The notes: a model not told the origin generated them from the sequence alone. Positions 17,754 to 27,435 are shown, numbered from the stretch's first letter. The stretch: 64,000 bases of DNA from an uncultured Flavobacteriaceae bacterium (GCA_938029725.1 CALHGE010000045.1:1-64000), one strand, 5' to 3'. Numbers and translations: made by a program.

Positions 17754-18686
17754 TTATTTTAGTTCGATGTCGAATTGTGTTAATGCTTTGAATTGATGCA
17801 AGCGTTTGTTGACTTCATTTTTTTCAAGATTTTCCATGCGTTCTGTGCCAAAACGTTCTACCGAGAACGATGCCAGGTTTGAACCATGAATCACCGCATT
17901 TTTCATGTTCTCAAAAGAGATATTATCAGTTGCTGCTAAATACCCTACAAACCCGCCTGCAAAAGTATCGCCAGCCCCAGTAGGATCAAAAACTTCTTCT
18001 AAAGGCAGTGCAGGTGCAAAGAATATGTTTTCGTCATGAAACAACAAAGCGCCGTGCTCCCCTTTTTTGATGACCACATACTTAGGCCCCATTGTGTGAA
18101 TTTTTTGTGCCGCTTTCACCAAAGAATATTCGCCAGTTAATTGTCTGGCCTCTTCATCATTGATGGTAATAACGTCAATATGTTTGATGACTTCAAGTAA
18201 GTCTTCTAAAGCATTGTCCATCCAAAAGTTCATCGTGTCTAATACGATTAATTTCGGTCGTTTTGCCATTTGGTTGATTACACTTAATTGTACCATAGGG
18301 TGCAAATTACCCAACATAACAAAGTCAGCATCTTTGTAATCTTCAGGAACTACAGGGTTAAAATCTGCTAGTGTATTCAATTCTGTAACCAAAGTATCTC
18401 TTGAATTTAGGTCGTTGTGATATTTTCCTTTCCAGTAAAAGGTTTTGCCACCTTTAACGATTTCAATTCCTGAAATATCAATCCCCTTAGAAGTCAATAG
18501 ATCTAAATAGGCTTGTGGCAGATCATCGCCAACGATAGATACTATGGTAGCGTCAACATTGAATTGAGATGCAGCGAGCCCAATAAAAGTTGCGGCACCA
18601 CCCAATATTTTATCTGTTTTGCCGAAAGGACTTTCAATTTCATCGAAAGCTACTGTACCTACAATTACTAACTTACCCATATTCAA
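17754..18686 (-). CDS. PfkB-family sugar/nucleoside kinase
   Basis: A 310-residue ribokinase-fold kinase. The N-terminal glycine-rich GGAATFIGLAASQF and the C-terminal signature DPTGAGDTFAGGF, with the catalytic Asp of GAGD, are clear. The lack of other substrate-specific signatures leaves adenosine-, ribo- and other sugar kinases open; the genomic setting next to purF would fit a nucleoside or ribose substrate, but this is inference. Start chosen at the ATG giving MNMGKLVIVGTVAFDEI; the second Met two codons later is equally possible. Confidence 0.85.
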   Translation of the reverse strand: MNMGKLVIVGTVAFDEIESPFGKTDKILGGAATFIGLAASQFNVDATIVSIVGDDLPQAYLDLLTSKGIDISGIEIVKGGKTFYWKGKYHNDLNSRDTLVTELNTLADFNPVVPEDYKDADFVMLGNLHPMVQLSVINQMAKRPKLIVLDTMNFWMDNALEDLLEVIKHIDVITINDEEARQLTGEYSLVKAAQKIHTMGPKYVVIKKGEHGALLFHDENIFFAPALPLEEVFDPTGAGDTFAGGFVGYLAATDNISFENMKNAVIHGSNLASFSVERFGTERMENLEKNEVNKRLHQFKALTQFDIELK

Positions 18687-18788
18687 TTTGTGGCGTAAAA
18701 ATTAAGCCGCAAATATACGGTTTTGTAGAGGGAGTTTATAGGGGTATCTAGAGGAAATTATAAAAAACACTTATAAAGATGCTTTTCG

Positions 18789-19424
18789 TTACTTGCGCCC
18801 AAAATCAGCAGGAATCTCCCCCCAAGCCTTCGTTTCCCATTTAACAATTGGAGTAGGGTAAGAATTGCTTTTTAACCAATCAACAGCGCGACGGATTAAA
18901 TCAAATACGGCCTTATTTTTAGTTGTTTCAGCAAGTTTGGTATTGCAGGTTTTTTTTCGAACCCAACTCATTGCAGTGCGTGAATCGGTATAAATAATGC
19001 GGTCACTCTTGCGTTCTTTGAGATAGGCCAGGCCGTGAACAAGCGCCAAAAATTCTCCAATATTATTAGTGCCTTGGGCAAATGGGCCTTGTTTGAAGAG
19101 TTTCTTTTTGGTTTTTGTGTCGACACCTTGATATTCCATAATTCCAGGGTTTCCACTAGAAGCAGCATCGACAGAAATGGAGTGATAGTTAGGTCGTCCT
19201 ATTCTAAGAAGTTGCTCTTGTGATAGTGAAGCCTCCCCTTTTTTCTTGCCTTTGTACTCCTCATAGCTTCCGTTATAGGCTTTTTTTGCTAGTTGAAAAG
19301 TGTCGAATGATTTGTACTGTGCTCCTTTATAACCATCTATGGCAGCTTTACAATCTTTCCAGGCATCATAAATACCGGGTTTTTTACCTTGCCATACGGT
19401 GTAAAATTTTGCTTTTTTTGCCAT
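18789..19424 (-). CDS. rnhA: ribonuclease HI with N-terminal viroplasmin domain
   Basis: A 211-residue protein. Residues 1-55 are a viroplasmin/RNase H N-terminal hybrid-binding domain (FYTVWQGKKPGIYDAWKDC and KSFDTFQLAKKAY). Residues 78-211 form RNase H, with catalytic Asp in SVDAASSGNPG, Glu in NNIGEFLALV, Asp in IYTDSRTAMSWV and a final Asp in IPADFGRK. It degrades RNA in RNA-DNA hybrids. This two-domain form is common in Bacteroidota. It is on the same strand as purN with about 85 nt between them. Confidence 0.92.
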   Translation of the reverse strand: MAKKAKFYTVWQGKKPGIYDAWKDCKAAIDGYKGAQYKSFDTFQLAKKAYNGSYEEYKGKKKGEASLSQEQLLRIGRPNYHSISVDAASSGNPGIMEYQGVDTKTKKKLFKQGPFAQGTNNIGEFLALVHGLAYLKERKSDRIIYTDSRTAMSWVRKKTCNTKLAETTKNKAVFDLIRRAVDWLKSNSYPTPIVKWETKAWGEIPADFGRK

Positions 19425-19508
19425 TATTTTCTTTTGTTAGGCTCATCGTAATCGAAGAATTTCCTGACAGGCAGGCATTTCTGCTTCGTTCAATGTTGCC
19501 CTTTACTG

Positions 19509-20075
19509 TTATCTAGATAATAATTTCTCGATCACTTTAGGAAAGTGTTCATATTCTAGCGCTTGTACATTTTGAGCAATTTCAGTGACACTGTGTTCTG
19601 GCGACACTTCGATTTTTGACTGGTGAATTATCGCTCCTTCGTCATAATTTTTGTTCACATAATGGATAGTGATTCCCGTTTCTGCTTCTTTATTGTCTTT
19701 TACAGCTTGATGTACGTGATTTCCGTACATGCCTTTTCCTCCGTATTTAGGAAGCAAAGCAGGGTGGATATTTACAATTTTATTGGGGTAATTTTCAATC
19801 AGATTAGCGGGCATTTTCCATAGAAAACCAGCGAGTACTATTAAATCGGGCTGTAGGCTTTTAAGTATATTTAGAACGCAATCTGTCTCAAAGAAAGCTG
19901 CTCTATTGAAGTATAAACCACTGACTTTCAATTTATTACATCTGTCTAAAACTTTGGCATCCCTTTTGTTAGTTAGCACACTGGCTATAGTAACGTTAGG
20001 CTTGTCATGAAAATGATGTATGATGTTTTCAACATTTGAACCAGAACCGGAGGCAAATAATACGATATTTTTCAT
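19509..20075 (-). CDS. purN: phosphoribosylglycinamide formyltransferase
   Basis: A 188-residue GAR transformylase, which transfers the formyl group from 10-formyl-THF in purine synthesis. Characteristic segments are FASGSGSNVENII at the N terminus, the catalytic Asn-His-Asp set in IVNIHPALLPKYGGKG and TGITIHYVNKNYDEGAII. Length is normal. It is divergent from acpP with a 160-bp region between. It belongs functionally with purF 2 kb away. Confidence 0.92.
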   Translation of the reverse strand: MKNIVLFASGSGSNVENIIHHFHDKPNVTIASVLTNKRDAKVLDRCNKLKVSGLYFNRAAFFETDCVLNILKSLQPDLIVLAGFLWKMPANLIENYPNKIVNIHPALLPKYGGKGMYGNHVHQAVKDNKEAETGITIHYVNKNYDEGAIIHQSKIEVSPEHSVTEIAQNVQALEYEHFPKVIEKLLSR

Positions 20076-20194
20076 GAAAAGAATTAGCGTTACTGAAGAC
20101 GAATAATTTCAAGCTAAATTAGTACACTTGCGTTTAAATTTCTTAAATTACGTGACATTTTAACGACAAAACGTGTTATTAATCTAAAGTTTTT

Positions 20195-20202
20195 TATTTT
20201 TG
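20195..20202 (+). promoter_or_regulatory. -7 box of the acpP operon
   Basis: TATTTTTG, a full TAnnTTTG match, 33 nt before the acpP ATG; the short A/T-rich leader is typical of highly expressed flavobacterial genes. Confidence 0.6.
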
Positions 20203-20235
20203 CCAACAATTTAAATTTTAAAACCAAATATTATT

Positions 20236-20469
20236 ATGTCAGACATTGCATCAAGAGTTAAAGCTATCATCGTTGATAAATTAGGAGTTGATGAAAACGA
20301 AGTAGTTACTGAAGCTAGCTTTACGAACGATTTAGGAGCAGACTCTCTAGATACTGTTGAGTTGATTATGGAATTCGAAAAAGAATTCGATATTCAAATT
20401 CCAGACGATCAAGCTGAAAATATTGCAACAGTTGGCCAAGCCATAAGTTATATAGAAGAAGCGAAGTAA
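20236..20469 (+). CDS. acpP: acyl carrier protein
   Basis: A 77-residue acidic protein that carries growing fatty acids on a phosphopantetheine arm. The attachment Ser is in [12 protein letters not shown]. It is the first gene of acpP-fabF-rnc, the arrangement known from many bacteria, and is preceded by a full -7 box. Confidence 0.96.
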   Translation: MSDIASRVKAIIVDKLGVDENEVVTEASFTNDLGADSLDTVELIMEFEKEFDIQIPDDQAENIATVGQAISYIEEAK

Positions 20470-20571
20470 TCTTTAAGATTTCTTGAACAAGATTTGAAAT
20501 TATCCATGCGGTAACCATATCGCATGGATATTTTTTTTAATTTGCCTAGTAAGCGTGTAAAATTTGGTTCA

Positions 20572-21822
20572 ATGCAGATAAAGCGAGTTGTGGTTACCGG
20601 ATTAGGGGCACTTACCCCAATAGGAAACAACATTGAAGAATATTGGGACGGATTAGTAAACGGAAAAAGCGGTGCAGCTCCGGTTACTTATTACGATACC
20701 GAAAAATTTAAGGTCAAGTTCGCCTGCGAATTAAAGAACTACAATGCCGAGGATTTCTTCGATAGAAAGCAAGCCCGTAAACTAGATAAATTTGCCCAAT
20801 ATGCTATGGTAGCTTCAGATGAAGCTATTGAAGATTCTGGCTTAGATTTAGAGACTATCGATAAATTTCGAGTTGGTGTAATCTGGGGAGCTGGTATTGG
20901 CGGACTGGAAACCTTTCAGAACGAAGTCTTGAATTTTGCTGCAGGGGATGGAACACCGCGATTTAATCCTTTTTTTATTCCGAAAATGATAGCAGATATT
21001 GCCCCTGGTAATATCTCAATAAAACACGGATTTATGGGGCCGAACTATACAACGGTCTCCGCTTGTGCATCTTCCTCAAATGCTTTGATTGATGCTTTAA
21101 ATTATATCCGATTAGGATACTGTGATGTTATTGTTTCTGGAGGAAGTGAAGCCGCAGTAACCATTGCAGGTATGGGAGGCTTTGGTGCGATGCACGCTCT
21201 TTCAACAAGAAACGAAAGTCCTGAAACAGCTTCAAGACCCTTTGATGCAACCCGAGACGGATTCGTTTTAGGCGAAGGTGCAGGAGCTTTGATTTTAGAA
21301 GAATACGAGCACGCGAAAGCACGTGGCGCAAACATATATGCCGAGGTCGTCGGTGGCGGATTGTCAAGTGATGCTTATCACATGACCGCACCGCACCCTG
21401 ATGGAATAGGTGTTGTTCAAGTAATGAAAAATTGCTTGAAAGATGCAGGTTTAAAACCTGAAGATGTTGATGCCATCAATACACACGGTACATCTACCCC
21501 ATTAGGAGATGTGGCCGAACTAAAAGCAATTTCTGAGGTCTTTGGTGATCATGCGCCGAATATCAATATAAACTCAACCAAGTCAATGACTGGACACTTA
21601 TTAGGAGCTGCGGGAGCAATTGAAGCAATTGCCTCAATTTTAGCCATGAAGCATGGTATAGTGCCTCCGACGATAAATCATACAACGGTTGATGAAAATA
21701 TAGACCCTAAATTAAACTTAACATTGAATAAGGCCCAAAAACGAGAAGTGAATGTTGCCTTAAGTAATACCTTCGGTTTTGGAGGTCACAATGCGTGTGT
21801 TATTTTTAAGAAACTCAGTTAA
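20572..21822 (+). CDS. fabF: 3-oxoacyl-ACP synthase II
   Basis: A 416-residue condensing enzyme of fatty acid elongation. The start at 20572 (MQIKRVVVTGLG) is preferred over an in-frame ATG 48 nt upstream because family members begin at this position. The active site Cys is in TVSACASSSNAL, the two His in NTHGTSTPLGD and KSMTGHLLGAAG, and the glycine-rich end is FGFGGHNA. It follows acpP by about 100 nt and precedes rnc by 7 nt. Confidence 0.95.
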   Translation: MQIKRVVVTGLGALTPIGNNIEEYWDGLVNGKSGAAPVTYYDTEKFKVKFACELKNYNAEDFFDRKQARKLDKFAQYAMVASDEAIEDSGLDLETIDKFRVGVIWGAGIGGLETFQNEVLNFAAGDGTPRFNPFFIPKMIADIAPGNISIKHGFMGPNYTTVSACASSSNALIDALNYIRLGYCDVIVSGGSEAAVTIAGMGGFGAMHALSTRNESPETASRPFDATRDGFVLGEGAGALILEEYEHAKARGANIYAEVVGGGLSSDAYHMTAPHPDGIGVVQVMKNCLKDAGLKPEDVDAINTHGTSTPLGDVAELKAISEVFGDHAPNININSTKSMTGHLLGAAGAIEAIASILAMKHGIVPPTINHTTVDENIDPKLNLTLNKAQKREVNVALSNTFGFGGHNACVIFKKLS

Positions 21823-21829
21823 TTAACAA

Positions 21830-22567
21830 ATGAACTTCCCATCAAATTTATTCAATTCCCATTCTAAAGAAGATGGGAATTTTTTTTTGGGAATTACCAA
21901 AATCTTAGGTTTTAAGCCTAAGAAACTCAAAGTTTATCAGAAGGCGTTTTTACATCGATCAGCAAATAAGCGAGATAAAGACGGAAACCCAATGAATTAT
22001 GAACGCTTAGAGTTTCTAGGCGACTCTATGCTTGGCACCATAATTTCAAAATACTTGTATGCTGAAGTTCCTTTAGGTGATGAAGGTTATTTGACTAAAA
22101 TGAGGTCGAAAATAGTAAGTCGAGAACATTTGAATGAATTGGGAAAAGACCTAAATTTAATTGCTTATGTGGAGAGTCGAATTCCTAAATCACATTTTGG
22201 AGATAATATTCATGGCAATGTTTTTGAAGCTTTGGTAGGTGCCATATACGTTGATAGAGGCTATAAATATTGTGAAAAATTCATAAGGGAACGAGTTATT
22301 GCGCCTTATGTAGATATTGAACAACTAGAAGGTAAGGTAATTAGTTATAAAAGTTTGGTAATCGAGTGGTGCCAAAAACAGAAAAAAACTTTTAATTACA
22401 ATGTGTATGAAGATACAGGTAATGACAGTTTGAAACACTTCGCAGTAAAACTATCCATAGGAAATCATGTCGTCGCAAAGGCGAGAGCCACTTCTAAAAA
22501 GAAGGCAGAAGAGCGTGCTTCAAAAAGGGCCTATTTTGCGCTTCAAGACAAGATGAATAAATCCTGA
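21830..22567 (+). CDS. rnc: ribonuclease III
   Basis: A 245-residue double-strand RNA endonuclease that processes rRNA and structured RNAs. The nuclease signature is ERLEFLGDSMLG (residues 61-72) with the second acidic set at VFEALVGAIYVDRGY. The C-terminal 70 residues form a double-stranded RNA-binding domain ending in ATSKKKAEERASKRAYFAL. It starts 7 nt after fabF, so it is translated from the same mRNA. It could in principle act on the palindromic transcripts seen elsewhere in the window. Confidence 0.95.
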   Translation: MNFPSNLFNSHSKEDGNFFLGITKILGFKPKKLKVYQKAFLHRSANKRDKDGNPMNYERLEFLGDSMLGTIISKYLYAEVPLGDEGYLTKMRSKIVSREHLNELGKDLNLIAYVESRIPKSHFGDNIHGNVFEALVGAIYVDRGYKYCEKFIRERVIAPYVDIEQLEGKVISYKSLVIEWCQKQKKTFNYNVYEDTGNDSLKHFAVKLSIGNHVVAKARATSKKKAEERASKRAYFALQDKMNKS

Positions 22568-22654
22568 ATATAAATTTAATGTAACTAAACTGTTATAGTT
22601 TGTCATTTAATGGCATTCTAACAGAGTACTCTAGGCTGTTTTCGTTTTTAGTTT

Positions 22655-22662
22655 TATATTTG
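22655..22662 (+). promoter_or_regulatory. -7 box upstream of the IPExxxVDY gene and pyk
   Basis: TATATTTG, a full TAnnTTTG match only 15 nt before the first ATG, predicting a very short leader of under 10 nt. Confidence 0.5.
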
Positions 22663-22676
22663 AAGTTCGCACTTTC

Positions 22677-23141
22677 ATGATGGCTATACATAAAATCACA
22701 GATGATTTTTATGAAGACTCTTTTACGCTGGTTGCTTTGCACAGCAGTTTGGAAGACTTCGCCATCGTATATGCGTTGAATTTGTGTTTAAAATCAAATT
22801 TTAAAAGAGCTATTCAAGATTTAGAGTTATCGAAAGATATTTCTTTTCCGATTTTTGAATGGCGAGATGAGCATAACGATAATTATTGGACACTGATAGC
22901 CAATAATAGCACACAGGAAGAAAGTTTAGTGAGAAACGACTTGTTTGCAAATGAGCCTTCTTTTACCAAGTATAATTTGGTACCAGAATATAGAGATGCT
23001 GATTATTTTTTAAAGATTGAACATGATGACAATAGTTTAGAAGAACAAGTGGTAAAGCAATTGCAAGCGACACCTAAAATAATAACAGCTTACATTTTAG
23101 AAGTGGAACAGCTAAAATCTAAGAACAACCTAATTTTTTAA
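22677..23141 (+). CDS. IPExxxVDY family protein
   Basis: A 154-residue Bacteroidota-specific protein of unknown function. The family hallmark appears as LVPEYRDADYFLKI at about residue 100. It has no signal peptide or membrane segment. It is followed by pyk after 2 nt, an association that is conserved in Flavobacteriia and suggests joint expression with pyruvate kinase. Two adjacent Met codons (22677 and 22680) leave the exact start open; with the -7 box so close, the second is attractive. Confidence 0.82.
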   Translation: MMAIHKITDDFYEDSFTLVALHSSLEDFAIVYALNLCLKSNFKRAIQDLELSKDISFPIFEWRDEHNDNYWTLIANNSTQEESLVRNDLFANEPSFTKYNLVPEYRDADYFLKIEHDDNSLEEQVVKQLQATPKIITAYILEVEQLKSKNNLIF

Positions 23142-23143
23142 AA

Positions 23144-24586
23144 ATGCCGAACAATAAGAAAACGAAGATAGTAGCAACTCTAGGACCAGCTACAAGTAAG
23201 AAAGAGGTGCTAAAAAAAATGATTGAGGCGGGGGTAGATGTCTTTCGAATTAATTTTTCGCATGCTGATTATGAAGATGTAAAAGAACGAATTCAAATGA
23301 TTCGTGAACTGAATGAAGAAATGCAGATTTATACTTCTATTCTTGCCGATTTACAAGGGCCGAAACTTCGAGTAGGTGTTATGGCTGGTGAAGTAGTAGT
23401 AGCCCCTGGTGATGAGATTACTTTTGTTACAGGAGAGCCTTTTGAAGGAACTGCCGAGAAGGTTTACATGAATTATCAGAACTTTCCGAAAGACGTAAAT
23501 ACAGGAGAACGTATTTTATTAGATGATGGCAAATTGATGTTTGAAGTGGTCTCCACAAATGGAAAAGATCAGGTCAAAGCCAAGGTAATTCAAGGAGGAC
23601 CTTTGAAATCTAAAAAAGGGGTAAACTTACCCAACACAAACATTTCATTGCCTGCCTTAACCGAGAAGGATATTAAGGACGCTATTTTTGCTGTTTCTTT
23701 AGACGTTGATTGGATAGCCCTTTCGTTTGTTAGATTTAGTCAAGACCTTATTGATCTTCAGAATATTATTAAGGAACATTCAGAGCATAAAATTCCGATT
23801 ATCGCGAAAATCGAAAAGCCAGAAGCTGTAGAGAACATCGATAAAATTATTGCTTATTGCGACGGCCTTATGGTAGCCCGTGGTGATTTAGGGGTTGAGG
23901 TGCCAGCGCAAGAAGTGCCGTTGATTCAAAAACAATTGGTATTACGAGCTAAGAAGGCCCGAATTCCGGTAATCATTGCTACCCAGATGATGGAAACTAT
24001 GATTACAAGCCTTACGCCAACAAGAGCTGAGGTAAATGACGTAGCGAATTCAGTTATGGATGGCGCTGATGCTGTAATGCTTTCTGGGGAGACCTCAGTT
24101 GGTAATTACCCAGTGGAGGTTATTGAGAAAATGTCGAGTATTTTACAAAGTGTAGAGAGTTCGGATTTAATTAACGTGCCGCACGATCCGCCACATATTC
24201 GAACAAATAGGTATATTACAAAATCAGTTTGTTATCATGCAGCGATTATGGCCAATGAGATAAAAGCGAAAGCGATTTCAACATTAACCAACAGTGGCTA
24301 TACTGCTTTTCAAATATCAGCATGGAGACCAAGCGCTCATATTTTAGTTTTCACCTCAAATAGAAGAATACTAACCCAGCTTAATTTGCTATGGGGTGTT
24401 AAAGCATTCTATTATGACAAGTATGTTTCTACTGATGAAACTATTGATGATGTGAATCAGATTGCTTGTAAAAAAGGATTTTTAGAGGTAGGTGATATGC
24501 TAATTAGCCTTGCAGCAATGCCAATGAAGGAAAAAGGTATGGTGAACACATTGCGAGTAACTGAAATTGAAACATGCAGTTTTTAA
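23144..24586 (+). CDS. pyk: pyruvate kinase
   Basis: A 480-residue glycolytic enzyme making pyruvate and ATP from phosphoenolpyruvate and ADP. The N terminus KTKIVATLGPATS, the FRINFSHADYED segment, the signature IPIIAKIEKPEAVENID with the catalytic Lys, and VARGDLGVEVP are all present, followed by TQMMETMI and the C-terminal allosteric domain. Length is as expected. It begins 2 nt after the IPExxxVDY gene and ends at a strong bidirectional terminator. Confidence 0.96.
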   Translation: MPNNKKTKIVATLGPATSKKEVLKKMIEAGVDVFRINFSHADYEDVKERIQMIRELNEEMQIYTSILADLQGPKLRVGVMAGEVVVAPGDEITFVTGEPFEGTAEKVYMNYQNFPKDVNTGERILLDDGKLMFEVVSTNGKDQVKAKVIQGGPLKSKKGVNLPNTNISLPALTEKDIKDAIFAVSLDVDWIALSFVRFSQDLIDLQNIIKEHSEHKIPIIAKIEKPEAVENIDKIIAYCDGLMVARGDLGVEVPAQEVPLIQKQLVLRAKKARIPVIIATQMMETMITSLTPTRAEVNDVANSVMDGADAVMLSGETSVGNYPVEVIEKMSSILQSVESSDLINVPHDPPHIRTNRYITKSVCYHAAIMANEIKAKAISTLTNSGYTAFQISAWRPSAHILVFTSNRRILTQLNLLWGVKAFYYDKYVSTDETIDDVNQIACKKGFLEVGDMLISLAAMPMKEKGMVNTLRVTEIETCSF

Positions 24587-24604
24587 CTAAAAACTGCGAA
24601 ACAT

Positions 24605-24642
24605 AAAAAAGAGCCAATTGATTTAATCAATTGGCTCTTTTT
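24605..24642. terminator. bidirectional terminator between pyk and PAS gene
   Basis: Stem GAGCCAATTGAT with its perfect complement, flanked by A6 and T6, so it can end transcripts from both converging genes. Confidence 0.88.
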
Positions 24643-24660
24643 TATTTAAATAGCTAAGCT

Positions 24661-25182
24661 TTAGGCGACTTCTCTTTCATAAGCGATGAAGTTTACCAGT
24701 TCTCCAGATGTGTTTAAAATGGGCTCTCCTTTAATCCAACATTTATAGGTGCTACCATCTTTTCTGTAGTTTAGAACAACGGCTTCAAACGTTTTTTTGT
24801 TTTTAACGGCTTCCCCGATATTTTTTAATGTCTCTTTAGAGGTGTGTATACCTTGAAACATTTTTGGCTTCTTACCAAGAACTTCTTCAGGGGTATAACC
24901 ATTCATGTGCAGCATATTCTGAGTGGCATGAACAATGGTTAGTTTAGCGTCTGTAATTAAGATCACATGTTCCTTTTGAAATAACTCCTCTTCAAAATTT
25001 TCATTATAAGACCACTTGTTGCTTTTCGCGAGATTTTGAAGCATGAAAACATCATTACTAGCATGACAAACTTTATCAAAAAATGTGGCGTAAAAGTCCC
25101 ATGAATTTAAGGGCAAGCTTTTTATATCTAAACTGCTGTAGAATCTATTTGCAGCAATGTCGTAGTCTTTAATTTCCTTCAT
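24661..25182 (-). CDS. PAS domain protein
   Basis: A 173-residue cytoplasmic protein. Residues 70-173 form one PAS domain: ILITDAKLTIVHATQNMLHM, the GYTPEEVLGKKPKMFQG motif, and LNYRKDGSTYKCWIKGEPI near the end. Motifs resemble the LOV type (the loop before PKMFQG), but the LOV photoactive NCR-F motif is replaced by GKKPKMFQG, so no flavin-adduct Cys is seen. There is no output domain. It could sense a small ligand and act through a partner, or be a short signalling adaptor; this is inference. Confidence 0.78.
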   Translation of the reverse strand: MKEIKDYDIAANRFYSSLDIKSLPLNSWDFYATFFDKVCHASNDVFMLQNLAKSNKWSYNENFEEELFQKEHVILITDAKLTIVHATQNMLHMNGYTPEEVLGKKPKMFQGIHTSKETLKNIGEAVKNKKTFEAVVLNYRKDGSTYKCWIKGEPILNTSGELVNFIAYEREVA

Positions 25183-25790
25183 TCTTTAGGTCAAGATTTT
25201 TAAACAAATTTGGGAGAAATTTGTTTTTACAATTGATTGAAGAAATAAATTTCCTTCAATCATAGCAATTTTTTTAGTGAATTTAGAAAAAGCATGTAAT
25301 ATGTTAAAATTTTAAGCGATGATTAACAATGTTGTTTAATAAATAGCTGTTATTCAGCGCTTTTGTGTCTGTAATGATGAACAAAAAAAACAGATTTATT
25401 CTTTGTAATAGTACTTAAATTAAAGAAAGGAAACATTAAATATGAATTTGATGACCATACAGTGGCATCATTATTTACATTCGCTGATGACATTAAAACC
25501 AATGAAAAGCGTTTTTCTTCGATGACGAAAAATGTGATTGTTTTGCTCGTTTCAGGCTGCTCGAGGCTTGTATTGTTCTAGCGATTCAATGCCACCTTTT
25601 ATGCGCTATAAGAGACAGTGAATAGTGAGAGTGCTACTAAGGCTATCAATTTTGATTTGTTTTATCAAACGTTCATGATACGGGGTATTAAAAGTGCTCT
25701 ATTTAAAAATAAGAATGAGTTCTTTTGTACTAAACATAATAGATGAAAAACCACCGTATAGCTAAAGTTAGAATTTATAGGGCTTTTAAG
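25183..25790. other. 608-bp gene-poor stretch
   Basis: No gene recognised. One open frame of about 60 codons with no start (ending at a TAG near 25580) and a 27-codon ATG frame at 25442 were examined; neither matches a known family or has a good ribosome binding site. Promoter for the PAS gene should lie at the left edge. Confidence 0.4.
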
Positions 25791-26882
25791 CTAAAAGTCA
25801 AATTTTAGCTGAACTAGCACTTCTTTTTCGGCTTCTTTTATTTCAGTATTCAAGTTTGCTAAAGAAATACCTAACAAACGAACCGAATCTTCAAGACGGT
25901 CTTGGTATAATAAGTCTTTAGCGGTTTCTAAAATTAAATCTTTATCAGCTACAAAATAAGGAAGTGTTTTACTTCTTGTCTGAAGGGTGAAATCACTGTA
26001 TTTAATTTTCAAAGTAATTGTTTTTCCTGCAATTTTAGACGTATTAAGGCGTCGCCCTAATTCTTCTGCTATGTGCTCTAAACGTTCTAACATAAATATT
26101 TCACTACTCAAGTTCTCGCTAAATGTACGTTCAGCTCCTACAGATTTTGGAATTCTATGTGGTTTTACTTCGCTATTGTGAATGCCTCGAACTACATGGT
26201 AATAATAACTTCCACTCTTTCCGAATTTTTCAGCTAAGAATTCTCGCGATTTTGTTTTTAAATCTTTACCCGTAAAAACACCAAGGCGATACATTTTCTC
26301 TGCCGTAACTTTTCCAACACCGTAGAATTTTCTAATTTCTAAGTCTTCTAAAAACTGCAGCACCTCTTCAGGGTTTACCGTTTTCTGACCGTTTGGTTTA
26401 TGGTAATCACTCGCGACCTTGGCAATGAACTTATTTATAGAAATTCCTGCTGAAGCGGTCAAATGTAGCTCGTCAAAAATACGCTTGCGAATTTCTTGAG
26501 CGATAAGTGTGGCCGAAGGATTTCCTTTTTTGTTGATAGTAACATCTAAGTAGGCCTCATCTAAAGAAAGGGGCTCAACTAAATCGGTGTAGTCATAAAA
26601 TATTTTTCTGATACCTTGTGAGACCTCTTTGTAGCGATCAAAGCGTGCCTTTACAAAAATTAACTCCGGACAGTTGCGTTTTGCAATTACGCTACTCATA
26701 GCACTACGAACACCAAATTTACGAGCTTCATAACTCGCAGCAGAAACCACTCCTCTTTGAGAACTTCCACCCACAGCAACAGGTTTACCTCGAAGGTCTG
26801 GATTATCAAGTTGCTCAACGGAAGCATAGAAAGCATCCATATCAACATGAATGATTTTTCGTAATGTGGAAATGGATTCCAT
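25791..26882 (-). CDS. dinB: DNA polymerase IV
   Basis: A 363-residue Y-family translesion polymerase. Motifs are IIHVDMDAFYASVEQ with the first catalytic Asp, YEARKFGVRSAM, the acidic pair in PLSLDEAYLDVT, and the HhH-type FYGVGKVTAEKM. A short C-terminal clamp-binding-like tail (VQLKFDF) fits interaction with the beta clamp. It is divergent from the CYTH gene with only 54 bp between start codons. Confidence 0.95.
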   Translation of the reverse strand: MESISTLRKIIHVDMDAFYASVEQLDNPDLRGKPVAVGGSSQRGVVSAASYEARKFGVRSAMSSVIAKRNCPELIFVKARFDRYKEVSQGIRKIFYDYTDLVEPLSLDEAYLDVTINKKGNPSATLIAQEIRKRIFDELHLTASAGISINKFIAKVASDYHKPNGQKTVNPEEVLQFLEDLEIRKFYGVGKVTAEKMYRLGVFTGKDLKTKSREFLAEKFGKSGSYYYHVVRGIHNSEVKPHRIPKSVGAERTFSENLSSEIFMLERLEHIAEELGRRLNTSKIAGKTITLKIKYSDFTLQTRSKTLPYFVADKDLILETAKDLLYQDRLEDSVRLLGISLANLNTEIKEAEKEVLVQLKFDF

Positions 26883-26936
26883 ATTGTAAATTTACTACAA
26901 CTTGTTAGAGGGATTGAAATTCTGCAGGACTAAACT

Positions 26937-27413
26937 TTGTCAAACTTGATTGAAATAGAGCGTAAATTCTTGGTGTTATCTGATGCTTTTAAAAAGCAAG
27001 CTTCGTCTGCAGTACGAATTGTTCAAGGATTTCTCAATACTCATCCGGAGCGAACAGTGCGTGTTCGCATTAAGGGAGATTTAGGGTTTTTAACTATTAA
27101 GGGGAAGTCTAACGATTCAGGAACTTCTAGATTTGAGTGGGAAAAAGAAATCGATATTTCTGAAGCTGAGGCTCTTTTGCAATTATGTGAGGAAGGTATC
27201 TTGGAGAAAACTAGATATGAAATCCTCGCGGGCGAACATGTTTTCGAGGTAGATGAATTTTATGGAGAAAATCAAGGATTAATTGTTGCCGAAGTTGAAT
27301 TGAATTTTGAAGATGAAACATTTGAAAAACCCGATTGGCTAGGTGAAGAAGTTACAGGTGACATCAAATATTATAATTCTCAGCTCAGTAAACAATCGTA
27401 TAGAACTTGGTGA
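26937..27413 (+). CDS. CYTH domain protein, probable triphosphate hydrolase
   Basis: A 158-residue CYTH/triphosphate tunnel protein. The hallmark EIERKFLV (ExExK) is at residues 6-13, followed by RVRIKGDLGFLTIKGK and the acidic strands FEVDEFYGENQGLIVAEVEL. Such proteins hydrolyse inorganic triphosphate or related nucleotides. An in-frame stop at 26931 excludes an upstream ATG, so translation must begin at TTG (26937, or 26946 which would give the typical IEIERKF start). It shares a 54-bp divergent promoter region with dinB. Confidence 0.88.
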   Translation: MSNLIEIERKFLVLSDAFKKQASSAVRIVQGFLNTHPERTVRVRIKGDLGFLTIKGKSNDSGTSRFEWEKEIDISEAEALLQLCEEGILEKTRYEILAGEHVFEVDEFYGENQGLIVAEVELNFEDETFEKPDWLGEEVTGDIKYYNSQLSKQSYRTW

Positions 27414-27435
27414 ATAACAAAGATATTAATGCTGA

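Noticed and set aside
24661-25182. LOV photoreceptor
   Set aside because: The flavin-adduct Cys motif is absent, so only a generic PAS domain is supported.
25385-25582. Open frame of about 60 codons and a 27-codon ATG frame
   Set aside because: No start with ribosome site for the first, too short and unconserved-looking for the second.
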